A stretch of 64,000 nt of DNA from Arthrobacter sp. AFG20. Its GTDB lineage: Bacteria > Actinomycetota > Actinomycetes > Actinomycetales > Micrococcaceae. The DNA is taken from the NCBI RefSeq assembly GCF_002892795.1, contig NZ_PJMC01000020.1, forward strand, positions 30,721-94,720. The letters run 5' to 3'. The notes under the pieces were generated by a model that did no database searches, was not told the origin of the DNA, and saw only the letters and a list, made by a program, of their open reading frames with translations. Numbering within the stretch: position 1 is the first letter of the stretch; the number at the start of each line of letters is the position of its first letter. This document shows, piece after piece, positions 23,499 to 31,557 of this stretch. The translations under genes were made by a program, and so were the position numbers.

Positions 23499-24767
23499 TC
23501 AGGCGCTCAGTTCGTCCGGGCCGTGGTGGGCGTTGCCGGACATGGCGCGGGCACGGCCGGCCTTGGCGCGGTACGAGGCCAGGAAGGTGGAAATGCGGCG
23601 CACGGCCTCGCGGATGTCGTCCACGGCGGGCAGGATGACGAACCTGAAGTGGTCCGTGGCGTGCCAATGGAACGCCGTCCCGTGTGAGACCAGGATTTTC
23701 TGGTCCTGCAGCAGGTCAAGGACAAACTGCTCATCGTCCACGAACGGGTACATCTCCGGATCCAGCTTCGGGAACAGGTACATCGCGCCGGCCGCCGGCA
23801 CGCAGCTCACGCCGGGGATCTCGTTGAGCAGCCGGCAGGCAAGGTCGCGCTGTTCCCGCAGCCGCCCGCCGGGCCGGATCAGGTCCGTGATGCTCTGGTA
23901 GCCGCCCAGCGAGGTCTGGATCGCGTGCTGCGCGGGAACATTGGGGCAGAGCCGGAGCGAAGCCAGCAGTTCGAGGGACTCCCGATAGGCCGCAGTGGCC
24001 CAGCGCGGACCGGAAACGGCCACCCAGCCGGCCCGGTAGCCCGGCATCCGGTACGCCTTGGACAGCCCGGAGAAGGTCAGCACGGGAATGTCCCGGGCCA
24101 CGGAGGCGGTGTGGATGTGGACGTTGTCCTCGAACAGGATCTTCTCGTAGATCTCATCGGAAAACAGCACCAGGTCATGGCGCCGGGCCAGATCGGCGAA
24201 TCCCTCCAGGATGTGGCGGGGATAGACGGCCCCAGTCGGGTTGTTGGGGTTGATGAGCACGATGGCACGTGTGCGGTCGGTGATCTTCGCTTCGACGTCG
24301 GCCATGTCCGGCCACCAGTTGTTCTCTTCATCGCACGCATAGTGCACGGCGCTGCCGCCGCAGAGCACGGTGGCAGCAGTCCACAGCGGATAGTCCGGTG
24401 ACGGGATGAGAACCTCGTCCCCGACCTCCAGGAACGCCTGAAGCGTCATGGAGATGAGCTCGCTGACCCCATTGCCGATGAAGATGTCCTCGACGCCGAT
24501 CTCCATCAGGCCCTTGGTCTCGTAGTACTGCGAGATGGCGGTCCGGGCGGAGAAGATGCCCTTCGAGTCGCTGTAGCCCTGGGCTTCGCGCAGGTGGTGG
24601 ATCATGTCCACCACGATGGACTCCGGCGCATGCAGGCCGAACGGCGCCGGATCCCCGAGGTTCATGCGCAGTATGCTGTGGCCTTCCGACTCCATTTTCT
24701 TCGCCGCATGCTGTACCGGACCCCTGAGGTCGTACCGGACATCTTGCAATCGGCTGGAATTCTGCAT
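23499..24767 (-). CDS. PLP-dependent aminotransferase, AlaA-like
   Basis: A 422-residue class I/II aminotransferase. Visible features: YDLRGPVQHAAKKMESEGH at the N-terminus, LIPSPDYPLWTAATVLCGG, LINPNNPTGAVYP, the Asp/Tyr pair in LVLFSDEIYEKILF, and the PLP lysine in LTFSGLSKAYRMPGYRAGW. The pattern is that of E. coli AlaA (glutamate-pyruvate aminotransferase), although the substrate can differ. I chose the Met at 24767 because homologues begin just before the SRLQDVRYDL stretch; Met at 24776 and GTG at 24791 are possible and none has a clear binding site. It is a monocistronic household gene. Confidence 0.9.
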   Translation of the reverse strand: MQNSSRLQDVRYDLRGPVQHAAKKMESEGHSILRMNLGDPAPFGLHAPESIVVDMIHHLREAQGYSDSKGIFSARTAISQYYETKGLMEIGVEDIFIGNGVSELISMTLQAFLEVGDEVLIPSPDYPLWTAATVLCGGSAVHYACDEENNWWPDMADVEAKITDRTRAIVLINPNNPTGAVYPRHILEGFADLARRHDLVLFSDEIYEKILFEDNVHIHTASVARDIPVLTFSGLSKAYRMPGYRAGWVAVSGPRWATAAYRESLELLASLRLCPNVPAQHAIQTSLGGYQSITDLIRPGGRLREQRDLACRLLNEIPGVSCVPAAGAMYLFPKLDPEMYPFVDDEQFVLDLLQDQKILVSHGTAFHWHATDHFRFVILPAVDDIREAVRRISTFLASYRAKAGRARAMSGNAHHGPDELSA

Positions 24768-24907
24768 GGCGCGCATGAGGCATGTTTTCACAGCTGCGCC
24801 GCTCCGGACAACGTGAAGCTGTGACCGCTGGCGTTGCCGCGATCAGGGGGCAACGCGTAAGTTTCAGCATAGAACTGCCCAGCACACGGCCAGAAGGAGA
24901 GTCGAGG

Positions 24908-25375
24908 ATGTCCCTGTTCAAAGGACTCGTGAACGGAGCGCTCGCCGGCGCCGCGGGAACCACGGCGCTGAATGCCGTCAGCTACCTGGATATGGTGTGG
25001 CGGGGCCGGGCGGCGAGCACGACGCCCTCCGATTCAGTGGAGCGGCTGGCGGAACGGGCAGGCGTGACGATCCCGGGAAGCGAAGCCGAGCGTGGGAACC
25101 GGGTGGAGGCCCTTGGACCCCTGCTCGGGATCGCGACGGGCATGGGCCTCGGCGCTGTGCTGGGGGCAGCCGGGGCACTGGGGGTGCGCACCGGGCCAGC
25201 CCGGTCGGTGGCGGTGGCCTCCTTAGCCGCGCTGCTCGTCTCGAACGTGCCCATGACAGCCCTGGGCGTGACTGATCCGCGGACCTGGAGTGCCGCGGAC
25301 TGGGTCAGCGACATCGTGCCGCACGTTGCGTACGGCGCGGTCACGGGGCACCTGCTGGAGCACCTTCCCAAGTAG
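24908..25375 (+). CDS. Small membrane protein of unknown function
   Basis: A 155-residue protein with two to three glycine- and alanine-rich hydrophobic segments (GLVNGALAGAAGTTALNAVS, LLGIATGMGLGAVLGAAGAL, VASLAALLVSNVPM). AAGGAGAG lies before the ATG at 24908. The next gene starts right after its stop codon, so both are one transcript and may act together in the membrane. I do not recognise a family with a known role. Confidence 0.75.
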   Translation: MSLFKGLVNGALAGAAGTTALNAVSYLDMVWRGRAASTTPSDSVERLAERAGVTIPGSEAERGNRVEALGPLLGIATGMGLGAVLGAAGALGVRTGPARSVAVASLAALLVSNVPMTALGVTDPRTWSAADWVSDIVPHVAYGAVTGHLLEHLPK

Positions 25376-26263
25376 GTGGCGAGCCAAACGATTCAGGAGC
25401 CGGAGCACTCCCGGCCGGACAGCCGGAAGGCGCGCTGGGGCACCCGCTGGGCCACCGTCGTCGCCGTCCTCCAGCGCCTGCTGTACGTGGCCATCACCGG
25501 CGCCGTGGGCTGGGCCGTCTATTTCTTCCTGCTCGCCCGGCTGGCCAGGGGACCGGAGCAGGTGTGGGTATTCCTCCCCGTCTGGCTGATTGCGGCCTAC
25601 GCCTTCCTGCCCCGCGTCCACAAGATCCTCAGCAGCCTGTACCTGCCGAATTACTTCATTGGTCGCACCCGCACCGGCGACGGCGTGCTGGGCGATCCGG
25701 TCAACCTCGCGGTCATCGGCCCGGCGGATGAGCTCCGCAGTGCGATGGTCACGGCGGGGTGGATTGAGGCCGACCCCGTCACCCCGGCCACCGCCTGGCG
25801 CACCCTCACCGCGACCCTTCTGGGCAGGAGCTACCCAAAGTCGCCGGTCAGCGCCCTGTACGTGTTCGGCAACAAGCAGGACATGGCGTTCCAGCGGGAA
25901 ATCGATGGCAACCCGCGCAAGCGGCACCACGTGCGGTTCTGGAAATGCCCGGACGGCTGGATGCTTCCCGGCGGGTTCGCTGTCGACTGGGTGGGCGCCG
26001 GAACATACGACAAAAGCGTTGGCCTCTCGCTCTTCACGTTCCAAATTACCCACAAGATCGCCGACGGGACCGATGAGGAGCGCGACTTCATCATCGGCAC
26101 GCTGCAAACGGCAAAGGCCGTGGAATCCGTCCACGTGATAAGGCATTTCTCCTCCGGATACCACCACCGCAACGGCGGCGGGGACAGCATCCGCACGGAC
26201 GGGCACCTTCCGATCATCGACCTCCGGCCGCCCGGCCAGGCGGACCCGGTCCGGCCATTTTGA
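25376..26263 (+). CDS. LssY C-terminal domain protein, membrane-anchored
   Basis: A 295-residue protein starting with GTG directly after the preceding TAG (zero gap). Two hydrophobic helices lie at about residues 25-55 and 65-85, followed by the LssY C-terminal domain (GDPVNLAVIGPADELRSAMV, AGWIEADPVTPATAWRTL, SALYVFGNKQDMAFQREIDG, RHHVRFWKC). The LssY domain takes its name from a Legionella gene linked to type I secretion, and its function is not known. The Asn-Lys-Gln-Asp resemblance to a GTPase motif is likely chance. It is the second gene of a two-gene operon ending at the hairpin at 26283. Confidence 0.82.
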   Translation: MASQTIQEPEHSRPDSRKARWGTRWATVVAVLQRLLYVAITGAVGWAVYFFLLARLARGPEQVWVFLPVWLIAAYAFLPRVHKILSSLYLPNYFIGRTRTGDGVLGDPVNLAVIGPADELRSAMVTAGWIEADPVTPATAWRTLTATLLGRSYPKSPVSALYVFGNKQDMAFQREIDGNPRKRHHVRFWKCPDGWMLPGGFAVDWVGAGTYDKSVGLSLFTFQITHKIADGTDEERDFIIGTLQTAKAVESVHVIRHFSSGYHHRNGGGDSIRTDGHLPIIDLRPPGQADPVRPF

Positions 26264-26282
26264 CCGGCTCGGACAACGTAAA

Positions 26283-26317
26283 GAGGACGACGCCGGGACG
26301 CGCCCGCCGTCGTCCTC
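26283..26317. terminator. Terminator hairpin (GACGACGGCGGG family, one mismatch)
   Basis: Arms 26283-26297 and 26303-26317: GAGGACGACG pairs with CGTCGTCCTC and CGGG with CCCG across one C/C mismatch, with a 5-base loop. Confidence 0.82.
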
Positions 26318-26368
26318 GTCCTTTGGCACAATTGCCTTGAAGATTGGGCAACGGAGGACAAGGACGGC

Positions 26369-26794
26369 ATGAACAAGGCGATCATCAAATGCCCCCACTG
26401 CGGCCAGGCCAACCGCGTGCCGGCTGCCGCCGAGGGCCGGCCGCGGTGCGGAAAATGCCGCCGCGACCTGCCCTGGGTGGTGGAAGCCGGCGACGACGAC
26501 TTCGCTGTCATCGCCGAACAGTCCCGCGTCCCGGTGCTGGTGGACTTCTGGGCGGCCTGGTGCGGACCCTGCCGCATGGTGAGCCCCGTACTGGACCAGC
26601 TGGCTCATGAGCGGGCGGGAGAGGTGAAGCTGGTGAAAGTGGATGTGGACAACGCGCCCCGCCTGTCAGCCCGCTTCGCCATCCAGGCGGTCCCGACTCT
26701 GATGGTGATGGTGGATGGGAAGATCGTGGCCCGCCAGGCAGGCGCGGCGCCGGCCCCTGTTCTGGACCGCTGGCTGAAGGAGGCGCTGGCGTGA
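26369..26794 (+). CDS. trxC: Thioredoxin 2-like protein with N-terminal zinc ribbon
   Basis: A 141-residue protein. The N-terminus holds two CxxC pairs (IKCPHCGQANRVP and PRCGKCRRDLPW), the zinc site typical of thioredoxin 2. Residues about 45-141 form the thioredoxin fold with the active site DFWAAWCGPCRMVSP and the cis-proline in AVPTLMVMVDG. It reduces protein disulfides in the cytoplasm and resists oxidation better than thioredoxin 1. Its stop overlaps the GTG of the following broken ASCH gene (GTGA), so the two were once an operon. Confidence 0.93.
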   Translation: MNKAIIKCPHCGQANRVPAAAEGRPRCGKCRRDLPWVVEAGDDDFAVIAEQSRVPVLVDFWAAWCGPCRMVSPVLDQLAHERAGEVKLVKVDVDNAPRLSARFAIQAVPTLMVMVDGKIVARQAGAAPAPVLDRWLKEALA

Positions 26795-27301
26795 GTGATG
26801 CCGGTCTTCCCGCCGTGGACACTGCTGCGGCCGAACTTTTCTGGTCCGAATATGCCGCCGCCCGCTCCGACGCTGTCCGGCTCTGTTCTGACTACACCGT
26901 CGAGCGGTTCGGGGATTCCGCGGCACTGGCCGATGAGCTGCTGCGGGCAGTGATGGAGGGGGCCCAAGCGGGCCACCTCCGAACTCGCCGACGAATTCCT
27001 TGCGGCCGGGGACAGCCTGCCCCGCATCGGGTCGCACTGGATAGCTTGCGACGGTGCCGGTGTCCCGCGCGTCGTGCTGCGTACCGTCGAGCTGCGACTC
27101 GGCCCGTTCACGGGTGCCGATGAGGCGTTCGCCCGCGATGAGGGGGAGGATGACCGGTCGCTGACGAGCTGGCAGGCGGAGCACCGGAAGTACTGGACCC
27201 GCGTCCGGGGCCGCCGCGGGCGGGAATGGACGGAAGGCGACGAGATTGTTTTTGAGCGGTTCCAGGTGGTCTGGCCGCCCGAGCTGGCGGACCCGGCCTA
27301 G
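26791..27301 (+). pseudogene. ASCH domain protein, frameshifted
   Basis: Two frames together encode one ASCH-family protein. From the GTG at 26791 the first frame reads AELFWSEYAAARS, VERFGDSAALADELLRAV up to about 26965; the second reads KRATSELADEFLAAG, VVLRTVELRLGPFTGADEAF, RDEGEDDRSLTSWQAEHRKY and ERFQVVWPPELA to the stop at 27301. The switch falls at a CCC run (26963-26965) where one C too many breaks the frame; removing it gives an intact protein of about 169 residues. ASCH domains bind RNA or modified nucleosides, and single-domain members include N4-acetylcytidine amidohydrolases. A sequencing error in a short homopolymer is possible. Confidence 0.85.
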
Positions 27302-27328
27302 GGGTCGGGTCCGCGGTTAGAACTGGTC

Positions 27329-27970
27329 TCAGATGGTCCGCGGAGCCTTCGCCAGGTTCTCGGCAAGCTCTGCGGCGTTCTGCCGGACGACATAGGCCGG
27401 ACGGTCCCGCTCGACGCGCCAGCTGTCGGACAGGGGACCGATGTTGACGGTGTCGAACCCGAACTCGTCGTAGAGCTTTGTCACCAGCTCACTTGCCTCG
27501 GGATAGTCGCTGGCGGTGGCCAGAGCGCGGCGGTTCTCCGTGCCCGGCGGGGTGCCGTCCGAGGTGATCTGCTTGGCCATGATGTGGTTGAAGCCTTTGG
27601 CCACCTTGGACTCCGGAAGGTGTTCCTGCAGCAGGCCGGACGTGGTGGCTTCCCCGTTGTCCAGCGCCGGAAAGCGGCCGTCCCGCTCCCAGTAGTAATT
27701 GTTGGTATCGATCACGATCTTTCCGGCCAGGGGCTCCGCGGGGATATACCGATAGCTCTTGAGCGGAACGGTGACGACGGCGAAGGCGGCCACGGCCGCA
27801 GCCTCTGCTGCCGTGGCCGCCTTAGCCCGCGGCCCCAGTTCCGCAACGAGCGCGGCCAGGGTTTCCGGTCCCCGCGAATTGCTGATGACCACGTCATAGC
27901 CGAGCTCCACAGCCTTACGGGCAACCTGGCTTCCAATGTGTCCTGCACCGATGATTCCGATTGTTGTCAT
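27329..27970 (-). CDS. NADP-dependent F420 reductase-like dinucleotide-binding protein
   Basis: A 213-residue protein with a single N-terminal Rossmann fold (TTIGIIGAGHIGSQVARKAV, then DVVISNSRGPETL) and IVIDTNNYYWERDG plus KVAKGFNHIMAKQI as in the F420-dependent NADP reductase / YrbE-like group. It is shorter than full reductases but of normal length for this subfamily. The substrate is not known; relatives act as oxidoreductases with NADP(H) in the cytoplasm. It converges on the broken ASCH gene. The start at 27970 has no strong binding site, but the fold begins at residue 3, so the start is secure. Confidence 0.87.
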   Translation of the reverse strand: MTTIGIIGAGHIGSQVARKAVELGYDVVISNSRGPETLAALVAELGPRAKAATAAEAAAVAAFAVVTVPLKSYRYIPAEPLAGKIVIDTNNYYWERDGRFPALDNGEATTSGLLQEHLPESKVAKGFNHIMAKQITSDGTPPGTENRRALATASDYPEASELVTKLYDEFGFDTVNIGPLSDSWRVERDRPAYVVRQNAAELAENLAKAPRTI

Positions 27971-28367
27971 GTCCGGCGCAACAGCGCGCAGCCTGCAGGT
28001 ATTTCGCTCATTACGCCGGACGACCTACACCAGACGACGGCGGGGGGCGGAGGCCAGCGAGTGCCCAAGTAGCGGCCGCTGCGCAAATTCGAGTACCTGC
28101 TACGGATGCCGGTCCACGCTGTGGCACATAGGGTTGAATTATTGGGTGGTGGAAAGTGTGCCGGTGCCACCAATTGCCGGCACACACCGGGCTGGGAAGG
28201 CCGCCACGGTTGTTGCCGGACCGGCCGGTTCCCCCGGCTGATTCGGCACGTCAATGATCGCCGGTTCAGTCGGACATAGGGCTCGGAAAAGCCTCGTCGG
28301 ACGGCGGGCAATCATGGTTGAGTACCCAGCCGGCCTTAAGTTGCCGCCCCACCTGCGAGGACCCCCC
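27971..28367. other. Intergenic stretch between divergent genes
   Basis: About 400 bases that must contain promoters for the reductase-like gene (minus) and the small gene at 28368 (plus). I find no convincing coding region; a TTGAATTATTGGG stretch near 28134 is the only AT-rich spot. No RNA gene recognised. Confidence 0.5.
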
Positions 28368-28559
28368 ATGAAGATTCCGAGGTCTGAACTTCCCGTCATC
28401 ACGACGGCTGTGAACACGGCACCTGCGAAGGCGGTCCCCGACCAACCTGCCGGTCCGGCCGCAGCGGGCCCGGGCGGCGCCGGCACGCGGCCGCAGGGCG
28501 ACGAAAACGCCGCCGTTCCGGCGCGCGCGAATATCGGCAACTGGCCCGACCCCATGTAA
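28368..28559 (+). CDS. Small hypothetical protein
   Basis: A 63-residue, low-complexity protein rich in Pro, Ala and Gly (VPDQPAGPAAAGPGGAG) with a short N-terminal MKIPRSELPVITTAVN and C-terminal NIGNWPDPM. GCGAGGA before the ATG at 28368 acts as a fair ribosome binding site, and a terminator hairpin starts 20 bases after the stop, both of which support expression. The frame is open upstream to 28254. It is probably disordered and its role is unknown. Confidence 0.5.
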   Translation: MKIPRSELPVITTAVNTAPAKAVPDQPAGPAAAGPGGAGTRPQGDENAAVPARANIGNWPDPM

Positions 28560-28578
28560 GCGGGCTCTCACTGCAACG

Positions 28579-28606
28579 GACGACGGCGGGAGGTCCCGCC
28601 GTCGTT
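28579..28606. terminator. Terminator hairpin (GACGACGGCGGG family)
   Basis: CGACGGCGGGA (28581-28591) pairs perfectly with TCCCGCCGTCG (28594-28604) around GG; A-T and G-T pairs extend it, followed by TTGTTCT on the plus strand. Confidence 0.82.
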
Positions 28607-28687
28607 GTTCTGGCCGGTGTCTGCCTGGTGCCGCTCAACGCTCCGTTGAAGAGTCCGGCACGCGCCGGAATACTGGAAACGGAACAA

Positions 28688-29314
28688 ATGTCCGGCGGCA
28701 AGGGCGGTGACAAGGTGACGGGTGCAGCAGGCGGCGACTTCAGGCGGAAGATGGAGCGTGCGGCCGAACTCCGTGCCCTTCGGTCCTCCGGCGGAACAGC
28801 GGAGGACGACGCGGAGCTTTCCGCCGCGGAGTCCGAACTGCGGGAAAAGCGCCGGAAGGTCAGCGACGCGGCCCGGGCCGAGTATCTGATCCGGGACGCG
28901 ATGGCTCAGGGAAAGTTCGACAACCTGGAATACGCAGGCAAACCGATTCCAGGACTCGGGGAGGGATATGACCCGGACTGGTGGGTCAAGGGCCTCATCC
29001 AGCGCGAGCACCTTAGCGGCCTGGGACCAAAAGCGATCCTGCTGCGCACCGAGGACGCCGAACTGGACGCCAGACTGGACGCCCAATACACGGAAAAGCA
29101 GGTGCGCGACATCGTGGAGGATTTCAATGCCAGCGTCATCGACGCCCGCCGCCAGCTGCAGGGCGGGCCGCCGGTAGTCACGAAAACCCGGGACGCCGAC
29201 GCCGAGGTGCAGCGGTGGCGGGAACGGCGCGCTGCGGCGGCCGCGGCGGAGCCGGAACCTGTCACGGAAGCCAAACCCACGTGGTGGCGGCGTCTGCGCA
29301 ACCGCTCCTCCTGA
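28688..29314 (+). CDS. DUF1992 (DnaJ-homologue subfamily C28-like) protein
   Basis: A 208-residue protein. The DUF1992 core is visible in the middle: EYLIRDAMAQGKFDNLEYAG, KPIPGLGEGYDPDWWVKGLI, followed by QREHLSGLGPKAILLR. The family name comes from similarity to the DNAJC28 conserved domain, but no J domain is present here. The N-terminal third is helical and charged (ELREKRRKVSDAARAEYLI) and the C-terminus ends in WWRRLRNRSS. The ATG at 28688 follows GGAAC; an upstream ATG at 28628 adds 20 residues without family support. Function not established. Confidence 0.85.
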   Translation: MSGGKGGDKVTGAAGGDFRRKMERAAELRALRSSGGTAEDDAELSAAESELREKRRKVSDAARAEYLIRDAMAQGKFDNLEYAGKPIPGLGEGYDPDWWVKGLIQREHLSGLGPKAILLRTEDAELDARLDAQYTEKQVRDIVEDFNASVIDARRQLQGGPPVVTKTRDADAEVQRWRERRAAAAAAEPEPVTEAKPTWWRRLRNRSS

Positions 29315-29341
29315 AGCCCCACCAGGTGGCACGATAAAGGA

Positions 29342-30196
29342 ATGGTGGCTGTTCTGTTGGGATGGAACCCGGGCGTAGGCGATACCTGGCCGGGCTATTC
29401 GCGGGTCGTGGATGAGCTGGGTGCTTCAGGCGTGTACCGGCGGGCGTGGCCCACCGGAACCGGCACCCAGCCGGGGCCTGGAGCGGATGCCTGGCTCCTG
29501 CTGCATGGAAAGACAGGAAGCGGGCTGCTTGGCCACGGCGTGGTCGCCTCCGCACCTCATCATGCTGGGGATCTTGTCGGGGCCGCACCCTGGGTTGACG
29601 TGGACTTTGACGTGCTGCTGCCGCTCGGAGACCAGATTCCGGTGGACATCCTGGCCGCCCGTGCGCCGCTGACGGACTGGGCTGCTGCCGCGACGGGCCC
29701 GTGCCGGCCGGTTCCGGAGGAGCAGGCACGCGCCATCCGGGAGCTCTGGGCCGAGTGCCGGCCGGCAGATGAGATCGATCCGGTCCTTCCGGTGCCCGGC
29801 ACCCTGCCGCAGGACGCCCTGGCCCGGGTGTGCGTGAACCGGTACGAACGCAACCCGCACGCCAGACGCGTCTGCCTGGCGCACCACGGAACCTCATGTG
29901 CCGTTTGTGGGTTTTCCTTCGAAGCCGCGTACGGCCCGGAGGGCGCAGGCTTCATCCATGTCCATCATCTGGTGCCGGCTGCCCAGTTGGGGCCGGGCTA
30001 CGAGCTGGATCCTGTTGGTGACCTTGTTCCGCTGTGCCCCAACTGCCACACCATGGCGCACCGGCGCCGGATCCCCTACAGTGTGGCGGAACTCCGGGCC
30101 ATGAGGTCCCGCGCGGGGTACATCAGCGGATCAGTCGTGTCCCAGCAGGAGCTGGACGCCCAGGCCGATGCCCGCCGCATCCTGGGCAGCACCTGA
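29342..30196 (+). CDS. HNH endonuclease with N-terminal reader-like domain
   Basis: A 284-residue protein. The C-terminus is an HNH nuclease of the McrA type: CAVCGFSFEAAYG, FIHVHHLVPAAQLG with the His-His pair, VGDLVPLCPNCHTMAHRR with the zinc-binding CxxC and final His. The N-terminal about 110 residues (LLGWNPGVGDTWPGYSRVVD, GADAWLLLHGKTGSGLLGHG, WVDVDFDVLLPLGDQIP) resemble a PUA/EVE-like domain, which in related restriction enzymes binds modified bases. This suggests a type IV, modification-dependent nuclease. No methylase or other defence gene is adjacent. The reader assignment is inference from pattern. Confidence 0.85.
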   Translation: MVAVLLGWNPGVGDTWPGYSRVVDELGASGVYRRAWPTGTGTQPGPGADAWLLLHGKTGSGLLGHGVVASAPHHAGDLVGAAPWVDVDFDVLLPLGDQIPVDILAARAPLTDWAAAATGPCRPVPEEQARAIRELWAECRPADEIDPVLPVPGTLPQDALARVCVNRYERNPHARRVCLAHHGTSCAVCGFSFEAAYGPEGAGFIHVHHLVPAAQLGPGYELDPVGDLVPLCPNCHTMAHRRRIPYSVAELRAMRSRAGYISGSVVSQQELDAQADARRILGST

Positions 30197-30234
30197 ACCG
30201 CGCCCTGGCTGCGTTCTGCCTGGCTGCGTTCTGC

Positions 30235-30591
30235 CTACGGCGTCCAGAGCCAGTCCCGGTTGAAGTCGGGATGGTCGCTGTAGGGGACCGCCAGCGCGTT
30301 GAGCGACAGAGTGGTCCACTCCAGGGCCTGCGGAATCCACTCGGTCTCTTCGCCGAAGGGATCGCTCACAAGCGTGGCCAGCGCGGTCTGCCTGGCCGCC
30401 TCAACGATGCCGATCAGGCGCCGCTTGGCTTCACACTCCAGCAGCAGGCGGCGTTCGTACCACTTGCCCGATTCCGACGTCGTGCGGTCGCGGAGCAGCT
30501 TGCGCGCTACGGCCTCGTCTTCGGCTATGCGCGCGGACAGGAACTCCACAATGTCCACTGTCTGAGCGTACGCCCGCCGCAATGCCGGCAC
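30235..30591 (-). CDS. DUF6221 family protein
   Basis: A 118-residue protein with the DUF6221 pattern common in actinobacteria: VDIVEFLSARIAEDEAVARK at the N-terminus, ERRLLLECEAKRRLIGIVEA in the middle and a C-terminal DHPDFNRDWLW. The family has no known role; many members are annotated from phages and accessory regions. The family usually starts at the DIVEFL stretch, so a GTG at about 30558 could be the true start instead of 30591. The stop is near that of the HNH gene (convergent). Confidence 0.75.
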   Translation of the reverse strand: MPALRRAYAQTVDIVEFLSARIAEDEAVARKLLRDRTTSESGKWYERRLLLECEAKRRLIGIVEAARQTALATLVSDPFGEETEWIPQALEWTTLSLNALAVPYSDHPDFNRDWLWTP

Positions 30592-30597
30592 ACGATG

Positions 30598-31557
30598 CTA
30601 GACAGCGGTGCGAAGGTCCGCAGCAGGGCTGAGGTCCAATGCCGTGCTGAGGTCCGCCGGGGACAGCGGCAGGTAGTAGGCGGAACGGTAGCGGGTGCGG
30701 TCCCCGGTCACCACCCAGGCCGACCCTTTCCGGACGCGAAAGCGCTTGGTCAGGACCGTCCGGTCGTGATGGATGAGGTGGGTCAGAACATTTGCCATGA
30801 CATCCTCATGCGTGCATAGGACGGTTCCTGTCCCGCGGGCCTGGGCCACGAGGTCCAGCGTTGCCGCCAGCCCGCCGCCGGTCAGGTGGTCTGAACGCTC
30901 CACTTCGAGGGATTCCTGCCGCGCAAGTTCCGCGACAGTTTCGACACAGCGGTCCGAAGGTGCGGCGAGAATGCGTTCGATTGCAAACATGGCTCCCAGC
31001 GCGGCCAGCGACTTGGCGGCCTGCTCGCCGGCCGGCGCCAGCGGCCGGCTGCCCGCTGCCGGGTCCCACTCGTCCCGTTTCATCATTTCTGCCCCGCGCA
31101 CCAGCAGTAGCATTTTTTCCTGACTCGGCGCCGGACGGACGCCCAGCTCAAGCTGGAGCAGGCTGCCCAGGGCAATGATGGCGGGCCTGTCCCGCGGCTC
31201 GGTCACCGTGCGCAAGGCCTCCGGCAGCGAAAGCCACCTGACGGCGTCGACCTCCTCATTGGCGGTGAAGCGGCCTGACTCCGCCGCGGCAGCCCAGTAA
31301 CGGATGGTCTTAATCCTGTGCTTGCTGTCCTCGTAGCGGATGCTGGGCAGTTCCGCGCCCAGGCGGCAGTGCAGTCCCGTTTCCTCGCGGACCTCGCGCT
31401 CCGCGCATTCGCGGCCGGTTTCCCCCGGATCCGCCTTGCCTTTGGGGATGGACCAGTCGCCGTGGGCGGGCCGGTGGATCAGGAGCACTTCAAGGGCGCC
31501 CTTTTTTCCGATCCGCCAGGGCAGTGCACCGTACGTGGGTGGTTTCGTCTTGCTCAT
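30598..31557 (-). CDS. MutT1-like NUDIX hydrolase fused to a degenerate histidine phosphatase domain
   Basis: A 319-residue protein. Residues 1 to about 140 form a NUDIX hydrolase with a perfect box (GKADPGETGRECAEREVREE then TGL). The C-terminal half is a histidine phosphatase domain as in mycobacterial MutT1, which hydrolyses 8-oxo-(d)GTP and diadenosine polyphosphates. The phosphatase RHG motif is changed: LLLVRGAEMMKRDEWD has Gly where the phospho-accepting His should be (codons CGC GGG GCA), while the later His in TVLCTHEDVM and the arginine of APSDRCVET are kept. The NUDIX half should work; the other half is probably not a normal phosphatase. Its start overlaps the ABC exporter stop by 4 bases. 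Confidence 0.9.
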   Translation of the reverse strand: MSKTKPPTYGALPWRIGKKGALEVLLIHRPAHGDWSIPKGKADPGETGRECAEREVREETGLHCRLGAELPSIRYEDSKHRIKTIRYWAAAAESGRFTANEEVDAVRWLSLPEALRTVTEPRDRPAIIALGSLLQLELGVRPAPSQEKMLLLVRGAEMMKRDEWDPAAGSRPLAPAGEQAAKSLAALGAMFAIERILAAPSDRCVETVAELARQESLEVERSDHLTGGGLAATLDLVAQARGTGTVLCTHEDVMANVLTHLIHHDRTVLTKRFRVRKGSAWVVTGDRTRYRSAYYLPLSPADLSTALDLSPAADLRTAV

